From: Paramyrothecium sp. XJ0827
Lineage: Eukaryota; Ascomycota; Sordariomycetes; Hypocreales; Stachybotryaceae
DNA length: 64,000 nucleotides
NCBI GenBank assembly: GCA_020881915.1
Contig: JAJFPB010000007.1
Span: 1,674,001-1,738,000, forward strand
Reading direction: 5' to 3'
In this document: in pieces, positions 43,346-53,384 of the stretch
Layout of the letters: each line of letters opens with the position of its first letter
Position numbering within the stretch: position 1 is the stretch's first letter
The notes under the pieces: model-generated
What the model saw: only the letters and a program-made list of their open reading frames with translations
Databases searched by the model: none
What the model was told of the DNA's origin: nothing
Translations under genes and position numbers: made by a program

Positions 43346-44743
43346 CGTGATGCTTGACAAGCACGCCGTGCAGCTAGTGGCATTCGCCGCGCAGTTGAAC
43401 GCGGGAAATGGTAGGTGCGGTCTGAGGCTGAGCGAGGAGGATAATAGGTGGTGGTGGTGGTGGTATTGGTGGTGGTGGTGGGGGACAGGCGGTGGAGGTT
43501 GGACTTTGTGGTACTAGGCTGGGAGAGGCGATGTGCTGGCTTCAGCAGCCAGCCATTCCCCAGGGGTTGGCAGTTAGGCTGGAGCAACGGACGCGGAAGA
43601 CAAGAAAGCCAAAAAGGTCGAGAAAAATGGAAGCGTCGCGCGAGTAGGTCGAGCAACCACGAAAGAAGAAGCCCAACTTCGCAACCTCGGAGATGTATCG
43701 CCAAAATAACCAACGAAGCAAGGTGAGGTGAGTTCAACGCAACTGCCCATGTGAGACAGCCGACAGCCACGGGCCACTGAAGCCATGTACCCAGTACTGC
43801 CATCCAGGTGAGCGTGGTGCGGGAGCATGGCGTACCATCCCGACGCAGCCGGAATATCACGTTGATCCGAATAGCTCTGGCACCCCGCCGAGGACCCAGG
43901 CTGGCCTAGCTCCAGGCTCACAACAAAGCCATCTTCGTCACGGTGTGGGGGTAGACGAGCCAAAGGGAAAGGAAACCGATGAATCACGACTCGAATGGAA
44001 GTCTGACTTATGGAACGGGTCGCAACTACCTGCCAAGGCAACTCTCTTTCGACCACCAGTGATGAAGATCTTCCCTACAATCTATCATCGTTACCTCCAG
44101 TGAAGCGGCGCAGCAATTGGTCCCTCCAAAGCAACATAATCCTTCTATCGGGCAAGCCATCGGCATCTAATTAGTATCTGATACAGTCGGTGAGCAGGTC
44201 AGCGTTTGACAATTGACTCGGGAAAAGGGTGGTTAGGTAGGTACTAAAATGATAAGCCAGGCGTGCGAGAATAGTAAGTGAAGAGGTCGCTACCATCTGG
44301 ACTTCCGTTTAAGCCTCAAAATCGCGACTACCCTGGACACGCCATACTTTGCTGATGATGTTACCCGTCTTTGTTCCCTTGTTGGTGTCTCCAATATGGC
44401 TCGCAACATTACCAATTGCGGCAAAAAAAAGTTGAGTGGCGGGAGATGTACGCAACTAAGCAAGCGGCCAAGATAGCTGCCATCCTCGTCATCATGGCGG
44501 AGGGTCAACGAAATCAATACGTTTAAATCAGTCCCCTGGCTATTTTACAAAACAGTTTTAGGCCTCGGCCTGCCCTTATAAGTCCCAGTCCGTACACCAG
44601 TCCGTGAGAGAAGCCCACCCATTCGCCTTGCCAAACCCAAATGCACCCAGTGGCTGAAGAACAAAGAGAACAACACAAGTAGAACCCCTGGTCACGAGGT
44701 CTCCCAACCGTGACACACCAATATACACGCTGCTTGCTCGGCG
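43346..44743. other. Intergenic region with GGT repeat
   Basis: The left part is the promoter of the DUF7918-type gene and the right part the 3' UTR of the LITAF-like gene. A GGT microsatellite lies at 43447. Minus-strand frames of 160-180 codons overlap each other in different phases and have no conserved motif. Confidence 0.5.
43447..43484 (+). repeat. GGT trinucleotide repeat, interrupted
   Basis: About twelve GGT units are present with one ATT interruption, about 100 bp upstream of the minus-strand ATG at 43345. G-runs follow directly, so the plus strand is G-rich and could form a quadruplex. Confidence 0.8.
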
Positions 44744-45731
44744 CTATCTCCCTGCATACATTTCGGTCGGCCCAGGGCTGTTCTTGGCCGGCGGCGTGGG
44801 TGGTAAGTCATCTTCTGACGGTAATCTCGCGGCAGGAAATCGTGACGGCGTGCGTTGATCTGGGGGTGTGCCAAATATCTGCAACTCATCCTTGCCGTAC
44901 GGCTTGCGCGTCACTCTTCGACTGCAGTTGGTACAGTGTTGCTCGACATGTGGTGCCCAGTTGAGCATGTACGGCGCAAAGATGCCGATGATGGTAGTCA
45001 GGCAGCACAGAGTGGCAATGATGCTAATACGCTACATCAGTTTGGATGTCCGGGACAAGAGTTGTGGCGGCCCACTCGCGAAACTTACTGCGTCTTTGCG
45101 CTTGCTTCACGGACGACCTTGGTCTCCGTCCTGCGCAAGCAAAACGGGCAATCGATCACGTCGGGCTGATCCCCCAGGAGATGCAACGGTGTGACCGTGG
45201 GAACCGCAGGTGCCATGGACATGTTCTCGTTCGAGGGAAACGGTTGAGGACCCCTAGTTGTGGTCATCGTTTGGCGCCGTTCGCTCATGTCCACCACCTC
45301 GGGCAAGCTCGAGGTCATGACCACCTCCGGCAAGCAATTACCAGAACGTGCATCATTCTCTACATAGTGCCCGACGGGATAACGTATCGGTGGCGCTGGT
45401 TTCGGTGTTTCGGACGCCTCTGGAATCTTTGGGCTTCCAAAGCGGATCTTTCGCTCCGGGTCCGCTGCATCCCAAGCACTGTGAGTAAATGTCAGTTCTT
45501 TTCTCCTTGGTCCGACTGGAAGCAACCAGACGACGGAAAATGAATCACGTACCTGAACGCCGCGTTGACCTCCTTCTGGGACCGCTGTCGTGCAACAGCT
45601 GCCGATGGATCGTAGGGTATCTTTTCCTCCACAGACGGGACGTCGTATGGAGGCGCAAGATCGTTTAGCGGCGGCAAATTGAGTTGCAGAACGAGAGGAC
45701 CCGGCGATGTCGTCTCTGTACGAAGCGACAT
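44744..45731 (-). CDS. LITAF-like zinc-ribbon membrane-associated protein
   Basis: Three exons on the minus strand: 45731-45553, 45478-45089 and 45023-44744, giving 282 aa. The C-terminal half has the LITAF layout: a first zinc knuckle (VIDCPFCLRRTETKVVRE), a hydrophobic stretch (IIATLCCLTTIIGIFAPYML) that in animals inserts monotopically into the cytosolic leaflet of endosomal membranes, and a second knuckle (VEQHCTNCSRRV). The N-terminal 130 residues are Pro-rich and disordered, with PPxY-like sequence (APPYDVP) that could recruit Nedd4/Rsp5 ligases. Family knowledge places such proteins on late endosomes or lysosomes. The frame extends upstream through GTG, so the ATG at 45731 (MSLRTETTSPG) is used. 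The exon joining the two knuckles is required for the call. Confidence 0.82.
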
Positions 45732-47362
45732 GGCGACCCGGTCTGGCTTGCCAACCACTGGTGCTTCAAGATGATGGGTGTAGCACGGCAGAGTAAAGGC
45801 AAAGCCAGCCTCGTCTCCAGATCATCCGTCCTGAAGATCTAGGAGATTAAGAACGTTCGTTCCCAGCTCGGAGAAGTGCCTGGAGGATCGGTCGTCTACA
45901 GCGCTGTGCGCTTCGAGCGTAGCATCCGAAGGGGCAACAGCGGAAGACCCCCAGGGACAACCAAGCTGGTGCTGCTCCTCGGTAAGGGCACGCTCGGAAC
46001 TGCATGGTGCCATGGCAGCAGACGAAATTTGCTCTAGCCATACTGGCCGGGGTTGACGTATGGGTAGCTACGGTGTGCTGTCCCCCGCCGAACGAGTGAA
46101 CGGGAGGACGCGATCCTCCTCCCAGCATCTCAATCCTTCCGAGAAACTTCAACACTGTGCTTCTTTTTCTCCCAAACGACGAATCTTGTTTATTGCATAC
46201 CTGCCCTACCCCTGTTAGATCTGACGGGCTGATTGCGGGTGTGATTCGCTGGTCCACCTGCAATGCAACTGAGCCGGAACACCTCCTGAAGAGGTTTGCT
46301 CAATCTCAGGGCGCCACGACCTGATCATGGTCGAGCTTGCTGATCGATCACATCATTGGCACCGTCGAAAAGTGCAGGGAAACAAAGGATACAACAATTT
46401 GATGTGTGGGAAGATGGAATCAGCTACGCATTGCGTAAGGCGACTGTACCTTACGTTGCCTGACCTTGTGCAAGCGCTTGTCGCAAAACTGGATATCCAT
46501 TGGATCTCCAATCCTCTTGGGAGCACGACTCAATACCCCTGGGTGCAGATATCCGTGGTCTAGAAGCGAAACGTACGCATTTTCTTGTTGTGTAGCATCG
46601 GGGAGCAAGCCACTTGGAATTCTCTCACACAACAAGGACTGTTTGCTTCCTTGATTGGCAGGCATATGCACCGTAGGGCTCTGCGTTGAAACCCCGAAGT
46701 GATGAGCACCCAGTGTAAGCCACTCACCCTTTACACTGTACATTGAGCAGTTGGTTGCCCCCTGCTTGCGACACCTTCTCCGTGAGAACTAACCGCCTGG
46801 ACTCGTACGTTGTAGATCCTGGCCAAATTTGACCGAGCAGAAGATCCCAGGGCTGTCCTTTGCGGTGGTAGCGACCATTGATACTGCATAATACACACAA
46901 TACACACTTACAACCCCTCCCCGAAAACAGCACAACGGACAGCTATCCCATTGATTATTGTCATAAGTAATAGTTCCTTGAAAAGAATGAAACCCGTCAA
47001 ATAGTCTGTTTTGATGCGGATCACAAAGGCACTCTCTACCTCTTTGGTTTCCCTCGAGGCTTTGTTGCGAACTGTATTCGGTTGTAAATCTATACGGCGC
47101 CGATTCGCTACTCATCGCTTGACCTTGAGCACGGGATGCTCTTGTGTACGTATGGGGCAATGGTGATTACAACACTCTGGGACAGTCAGACTTGAAGGAT
47201 CGAAAAGCACCATGTCCCGATATTTGAGTTGGCCACTGCTCGTCTTGTAGGTATGACCCCTGCTTTTCCACGCCAGTCCCACGTTGCTCGCTGCGCTCAG
47301 ACCATGGTGTCATGACCATTTCGGGGCATTGCCGATTTTACAGTGAACGAAATGAATTGAAG
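45732..47362. other. Intergenic region
   Basis: A 1.6-kb gap upstream of the LITAF-like gene and downstream of the seipin gene, both on the minus strand. Several frames of 100-140 codons exist on the minus strand but show no motif and no consistent exon chain. I see no RNA gene or mobile element. Confidence 0.5.
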
Positions 47363-48629
47363 TTATCGTTCAAGCCGGGATCGAGAAGACCGTCGTCTTA
47401 CACTGCTGCTCCCCTCTTCGCTGTAACTTGTACCCAGCCCAGAATCGCGTCTTTGCCGGTCGTCTTCGCCATCGTCTTCATCCTCATCATCCGCCTCGGC
47501 CCCGGCCAGTGGAATCTCTGCCATGGACCGCCCTAGTTCAGCTTCTCTCTTGACCTGGGGTTCATGCTTCAAGGACGGTTGTCGCCCGTATGTCGGAAAT
47601 ACGTGAGGACGGTCAGATAAGGTGTTTTCCTCCAACTCCTCATCGTCCCCAGTAATATCCATCTTTCCAGTCGATTCTTTGTCCTTTGAGCCGAGTGTAG
47701 TTGAGCCGGACACAGGACTCATAGTCGTCACCCAGATCGCCCAGGCTAGTCCCATGAACAGGACTTCGCAAGCCCAGAACGAAAATGTGAGGACGACGTA
47801 CATCGTTAGACGATAATGAAACATCAGCCAGCGAAGCCCCCGTAGTTGCGCAGTTACTGTCAATACAGCGTTGTATATCTGAATAGTCTGTCCAGCCTCA
47901 ATTTCCACATAGGCGGCAGATGGTATGCGGGAGGCCCTGGAAAAGACCACGCGTTCCGCCAACGGAATAGTTAAGGTGCACGTGTCAGATCTTTCCCAGA
48001 AAATGTGATACAATAGGAAAAGGACACGCGAAGCCCACGAGACCATGGGATCCACATAAGGGAGAAGAGCTGACCGGCGAGAATCGAAAACGACCGCGCC
48101 ATCATCAAATTCTACACCGCGTCCACTTATCTGACCGGCATCACGAGACTGGAGCGTCGCGACATCGACATCGAGGAGGGCCAAGTTGACCATGAAGTTT
48201 CCGCGTTCCACGTTCGCAGGTGATCGAGGCATTGAGATTGTGACAGCCAGATCGTAGTCTTGCTGTGTTTTCAACGGCCTATCCTTGAGCGAGATGATTC
48301 CGTAAGGATGGAGACTCGCCCTTGTAGGAGCCGGCATTAGTTTGACGCGGAATACTGGGGCTGGCTACCTACCCATATTGGAGATGGATCGGAACCGTAG
48401 AAACCTGATCAGGGAGGAAGCTCTTGAAGAACAATACCGAAGCAACTGAAGCCAAGCCTAGGAGTGCCAGTGCACTTGTTATGAGGAGAATGGAACTAAC
48501 GACCGCTCTCTGGACTGGCTTGGACGTTACAGCCCGAGCTGTTTCCTGTAATGTTTCCTGCACGCGATCAGATTCAGAGTCCAGAAAAAGGGCTACCCAG
48601 AAGAATTTCTGGGTCTGGCCTCATACCAT
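47363..48629 (-). CDS. SEI1: Seipin, ER lipid-droplet assembly protein
   Basis: Exons on the minus strand: 48629-48627 (initiator ATG only), 48557-48373 and 48320-47363, giving 381 aa. Seipin forms ER oligomers at lipid droplet neck sites and controls droplet biogenesis. Two transmembrane helices are visible: VVSSILLITSALALLGLAS near residue 20 and YVVLTFSFWACEVLFMGLAW near residue 230. The lumenal beta-sandwich lies between them, starting HLQYGASLHPYGIISL and containing DYDLAVTISMPRSPANVERG. The cytosolic C-terminal tail is acidic and disordered. The frame of exon 2 has no ATG before its acceptor, and an ATG directly followed by GTATGA lies 69 nt upstream, so a start-codon-only exon is inferred. 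The first exon is the weakest part of the model. Confidence 0.88.
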
Positions 48630-49196
48630 GTCGGCTGTTATCAACGGCTCATGGTGTCACGCCCAAAACGTGTGTTGTTGTGGAAAGTCAACAAAATATC
48701 AAGCTTGTTGCAAGCTCTGGCATGTGACGAGACTCACTAATAAACGTCATTCACCAGGACGTTCATTCGTGCCCTGTGCCACTACGGTCTGGCAAGGTAC
48801 TATGAGGTCAGGTACCCCACAGCGCAGGAGTGTTATGTAATATACCTTACCTGAGGTAACTTGCATTGCAGCAGTGGGGGTGGAAGCTGCCGGAACAACA
48901 TCACACAAAGCTTCTACTCTCCTACTGTAATACAGGGATCTTACACCCAACTATCCGATTCTGGTGGAACGTGCAAGGTTTGATATCAAACTGAGTCGTG
49001 AGAAATACCTACTTGAAACATGGCTCATCTCTTTCCTATCTACAATATTTCGACAGTGAACTAAACAATACATTCTTCATTTGACGAAATATCATTCAAC
49101 ATCGCCACAAAACTCAGATGATACGCATGCTGAAATTTCAAACTTACCGTGACCGGCTTCCTTCGAGCTCTAAATTATTGCGAGTGCTTTCAGCTC
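48630..49196. other. Intergenic region, seipin promoter
   Basis: This 567-bp gap lies between the seipin start and the stop codon of the F-BAR gene, both on the minus strand. No feature is recognised beyond the expected promoter and 3' UTR. Confidence 0.5.
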
Positions 49197-52100
49197 TTAG
49201 CACGGCTGCAAGTAATTGCTTGGAACGAGGCCGACACGGCCGTTACTTCCGTGAACCTCTGCCTCCCACCAACCATCGTCCTGGTGACGAAGCACTGCCA
49301 AGTAGTCGCCCTTGGCAAAGCCAAGCTCCTCCGGGATGGCTGCTTGATACATGTACAAAGCCCGTGCTAGAAAGAGATGTTAGCCCCTGAGCCCATGGCA
49401 TAGACATGCACCATCATTCTCGATAAAACTTACCATAATGCAGAATTGCTCGACCATCTGGGGTGTATTGGCGAGCTGGGTCTGCAACGCTCTGGCTTCG
49501 CTGCCGAGACGCCGGGTCGTACAGGCCCATGGCCCGCGAATCTCCATAAACTGACCCGTTCCGACTTCTCTGAGATGCGGTATCATCATCACCGGCTGAG
49601 CCGAGCGGGACAGCTGCCTCACTGCCCGCATAGCTGCTTTTGGGCCGACTGTATTCTCTACCGTAAGGTGCTGGGGAGGCGCCCCTTACAGATCCTCTGA
49701 CTGATCCAGCAGGAGATGCATGATTGTAGTATCCTTGCTCTGCATTCCTGCTCTGGCCAACACTGCTGTAAGATGTGTTTCGCGGTTCTTGCCCGCTGTA
49801 TGGGTTTGGAGATGCGGAGCGATATCCTGACCGACGAGCATCGCTACTAATCGAGGGTTGAGGAGAGGCGCTGCGCGCAGGTGCAGGCGATGCTGCCCTC
49901 GGGACGTCATTGCCTCGTGTACCGGGACGTGAGACTGGAGACGCACTGTATACTCCCGTGTCAGATCTGCTGCTCTCGCCAAACACACTGCGCGTCTGTG
50001 TAGTGGCTTTTTTGGTTGCCTCTTTCATAGCTTTCGAAGTTACGGCAGGGGGCGGCACGCCCAAGCGCGACACTTGGCCTTGTTGCTGATAGGATGGCGG
50101 AGGGGTCCCGCGGCTGCTGGCAGCGGCATCTCTGCTGCCAGGGACTGGAACAGAACGTGATAGCGCAGGATCTGCGGCGGGTGCAGGAGTTGTGATTCCG
50201 TGGTAACGGTCTGCTGACATTCGGACAGAAGACTGCTTATCTAGTGCGACTCCTTTGAGCTCGGCCAAGGCCAGCGCTATTGGGTCAGACTCATCAACCT
50301 CTGGCTTTGTCGATTGAGGAGTTGCCTTTTGAATATCGCGCGTCGTAATAGGGAGCACATTCTGACCAACCCCCAAAGCCAAGCTTGCATTGGCGTCAAT
50401 AGGTTCCGGGCTCGCTGTCCGGTCGGCCAATAAGTTCCTCTCCTGTGGCTGCTCCTGCTGATAAAGCTGAGGTCGTCGAGTTGGGCTACCGCTTTGAGAA
50501 CTCGCCGCATGCCACGTGTTTCTGTTGGACTGAGCTGTTTGTACTTCCTTTTGGCTCTTTCGCCGAAACGGACTGTGGTTCTGGAAGAATCCACTCTTCT
50601 TCTTGAGCACACGCTTCTCCGGGCTGGCGAGGGGCGCTGGGTCTTGCTTGACAGGGGATGTCTTCCCACTAGGAGGCTCCTGACTGGAGAATGAGGTGGC
50701 ATAGTCGCTGTGAGACTCTCTACTGGAGGGTCTTGCAGACGTGACCTGTGAGCTAAGATCTGAAGGGGGCCCCGTCCGGCACAACATGGTCATTCCATCC
50801 ATGGGATAGGGATCATGTGGCACCGATGCGACGGGGCTGTGCTGAACCATATCGTATTGTAGCTGAGCAGGGGCCTGTTGCCTTGGACGTTGCTCTTCCA
50901 TCGAAGGTCGTACAGGCATCGACATTGGCTGCGGAGCCCTGTGAGGAGGAGCCGTATCTCGCTTTGCTAGATCGCGCCCCATTGTATCTCGATTCAGCAT
51001 ATCTCTAGTTGGTGCATCTCGATTGATCATGTCTCGAGTCGCCATATCCCGAGCCGCCATTTCTCGAGTCGCCATATCCCGAGCCGCCATTTCTCGAGTC
51101 GCCATATCCCGAGCCGCCATTTCTCGACTGGCTATATCTCGACTCGACATATCTCGGTTGGCTATGTCTCGCGACGCCATCTCCCGAGCTGTCGTATCTC
51201 GTTTCGCCATATCACGCTTCGCTGCCAAATCTCGGATTCCCGCATCACGACTTACAATATCACGATTCGCCATGTCTCGGCTAGCCATGTCTCGGCTAGG
51301 CATATCCCGTGCGGGCGCCGGACTGTTCCGATGTGCAAGATCCTTGGCCAACGCTGAATTCGGATCATGATGTGATTCGAATGTTGAGGGTTGCGGTGAC
51401 GACGAGCGGAATGCCGGATTGATGCTCCTCGGAAATTGGGCAACAGAGTAGTTGTCATCCTCAGAGGCCTCAGATTGGCTATCGTTAATGTCCCCTCGAC
51501 AGAAGTTGATGTACTTTGGGGGGTCAGGGATTTCCTGCCCGGTTCCTTGATCGGTGATGAACGTAATAATGTCTTTCTCCACATCCATTGTTTCGAGCGA
51601 CAAACGGATTTTCTCGCAAGAAGCATCATCACTCACACAGACAGTGGAGGCTATGTTAGCAAAGGTCCACAGACTGCTCTTGGTGAAGTCCAGACGCTCT
51701 TCTTCCAGGTCCTGGAATTTGTCGGCTGCTGCCTTCCACTCTCGGTTCCACCTTGCTGTTGTGTCTTCGAGCGCCTTGATGGCATTTTCGTATTCAGTGT
51801 TGGAGGTCGCTAGGCTGATTTGCGTCTTTTCGAGTTTCGCCTTGTTGCGCCGCTCTTCCTGACCCATTACCATATGACCCTGGGCCAAGTAACCCTTGAT
51901 TTTGAGGCACTCCTGTTCGTACTTATCTCTTGTCTGTGACGCATGAGTTAGTTCTGGCCTTGCAACCCTTCGACTTTCATCCCGATCACCCACCTTGTTG
52001 ACTTGTTGCGTTTGCTGAATTTTTGTTTTAAGCAACTTCTCCACCGTATTCTGCACAATCTTCCTTCGTTCTTTCATTCCCCCAGAAAATGCAGCTAGAG

Positions 52101-52544
52101 GCTCCTCCAGTTCCGTCTTCATTTGAGCTGCAATGCTTTGGTGTTGTTTGCCCATCGCTTCCACCTCCCCGCGAACCGTATCCAACGAAGTCTTTAGAGT
52201 GCCGGTTTCGTGAGAGCCCAAGGACTTCCGACACAAGTTGAGTAGCTTCCTAGCGTATTCCTCTTCGATCGAAGCCCGGGCTGACGTTTGACATGTTAAT
52301 TCGCTGTAGTTTTGTCCTTTAAGTTAAAACATACCTCCATAAAATGACCTTAGCTCGTCACATGTCTGTTTTGCACCCTGCATGCGTTCGAGCAGTGGTC
52401 CGACGCCAGCATCGTCTTTTCCCCAGAAGTTGTTCGCAACTACAAGAGCATGCTGATTAGGGACTGTTCAACGAATTGATGGAGTAAGTGGTTTGGCTCA
52501 CATGACAGCGCGACGGCTGGGACGTCTGCTGTGGCCGCAGGCAT
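49197..52544 (-). CDS. F-BAR and SH3 cytokinesis protein (Hof1/Imp2/Cdc15-type)
   Basis: Five exons on the minus strand: 52544-52502, 52439-52335, 52280-51994, 51933-49434 and 49366-49197, giving 1034 aa. The N-terminal F-BAR domain (about residues 13-270) opens with [19 protein letters not shown] and contains [20 protein letters not shown]; it binds and bends membrane at the septation site. A long disordered Ser/Pro-rich region follows, including a pentapeptide repeat at about residues 350-470. The C-terminal SH3 domain (about 978-1034) is assembled across the last intron ([40 protein letters not shown]). By family the protein links the actomyosin ring to chitin septum formation. The 60-nt intron at 51934-51993 has no in-frame stop. 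Confidence 0.93.
51031..51120 (-). repeat. 30-bp tandem repeat, three copies, inside the F-BAR gene
   Basis: Three near-identical 30-bp units lie head to tail (one mismatch at the first base), each containing CGAGTCGCCATATCCCGAGC on the plus strand. Diverged 15-bp versions extend on both sides from about 50960 to 51320. They encode pentapeptides of the form R-D/E-M-x-x on the minus strand. Confidence 0.92.
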
Positions 52545-53384
52545 GATGGCGAGACGGCGAGACGGTACGCCCCGATGTCCAAGGGCGGAGAACAACTGAA
52601 CGACAAAGGAGGCAATCAATAACAAAATTCGAAGTGCGCAAGAATACTACTTCAAAACGAAATGCAATAAAGCAAGCCGCAGGTCAGCCGAATATCCACG
52701 TATCGATCGTTTGGATATGACAGGCACGGCTTGACTTCTCAATATGGGGTAGAAGGGGCTTTGTTTAGGTACCTATCTGAGCTACCCATAATCGTTGGCC
52801 GGGTAACATGTCTGTGGCTGGTGCTCACGTGATCCGGGCTGGTTCCAGGCCGCCAGGCGGCTCAGCCGAGTGTCGGGATTTGCGGTCCAACGTGTGCATA
52901 GTCCTTTTTCAAGGTACCACCGTGCTCTGTGGCCCAACTCCCACCTCCACCAGTCACGAAATACGCTTGACGAGACATTCACCCTTCATCCCGATCATCA
53001 CTGGCTTCGCGAACCTTCCCTTGTTCAACGTCCGCCCGGCTCAGACACGTCGCTCATCTTCGTACGGACCAGCCCGTCTGCTGTTCTGACCTGGCTGAGC
53101 AAAGGCTAAATCCCTGGTCACGAAGCCCTTTCAATCAACCACGTCCGCATCGCCAAGCCCAGCCGAATCTTGCATTCTCTGCTGCCACGGTCGCGCGCCC
53201 CTACGATCCCCCGTCTCTGCGGCGCTCGATCTGTGATAGCTTTTTGCGGTCCCCCATGTAGACATATCTCAACGGCAAACACCCTCCCACAGCTCCCAAC
53301 ATTCCTCTTGGGCCTATTCGCCTGCCACCACTTCCCCAGGCAGGCGCTTCTCCAAACAACCTCGATAGCTCCGAAAACACCTCC
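52545..53384. promoter_or_regulatory. Divergent promoter region, F-BAR gene and NOT1
   Basis: An 840-bp gap between divergent ATGs. The right part is C/T-rich on the plus strand, as in other promoters of this window. No TATA box is convincing. Confidence 0.5.

Noticed and set aside
43318..44056. Minus-strand frames of 160-180 codons upstream of the DUF7918-type gene
   Set aside because: They overlap in different phases across the GGT repeat and promoter, with no family resemblance.
46789..47160. 123-codon minus-strand frame as a small cysteine-rich protein
   Set aside because: There is no signal peptide at the start, cysteines are unevenly placed, and no promoter or exon structure supports it.
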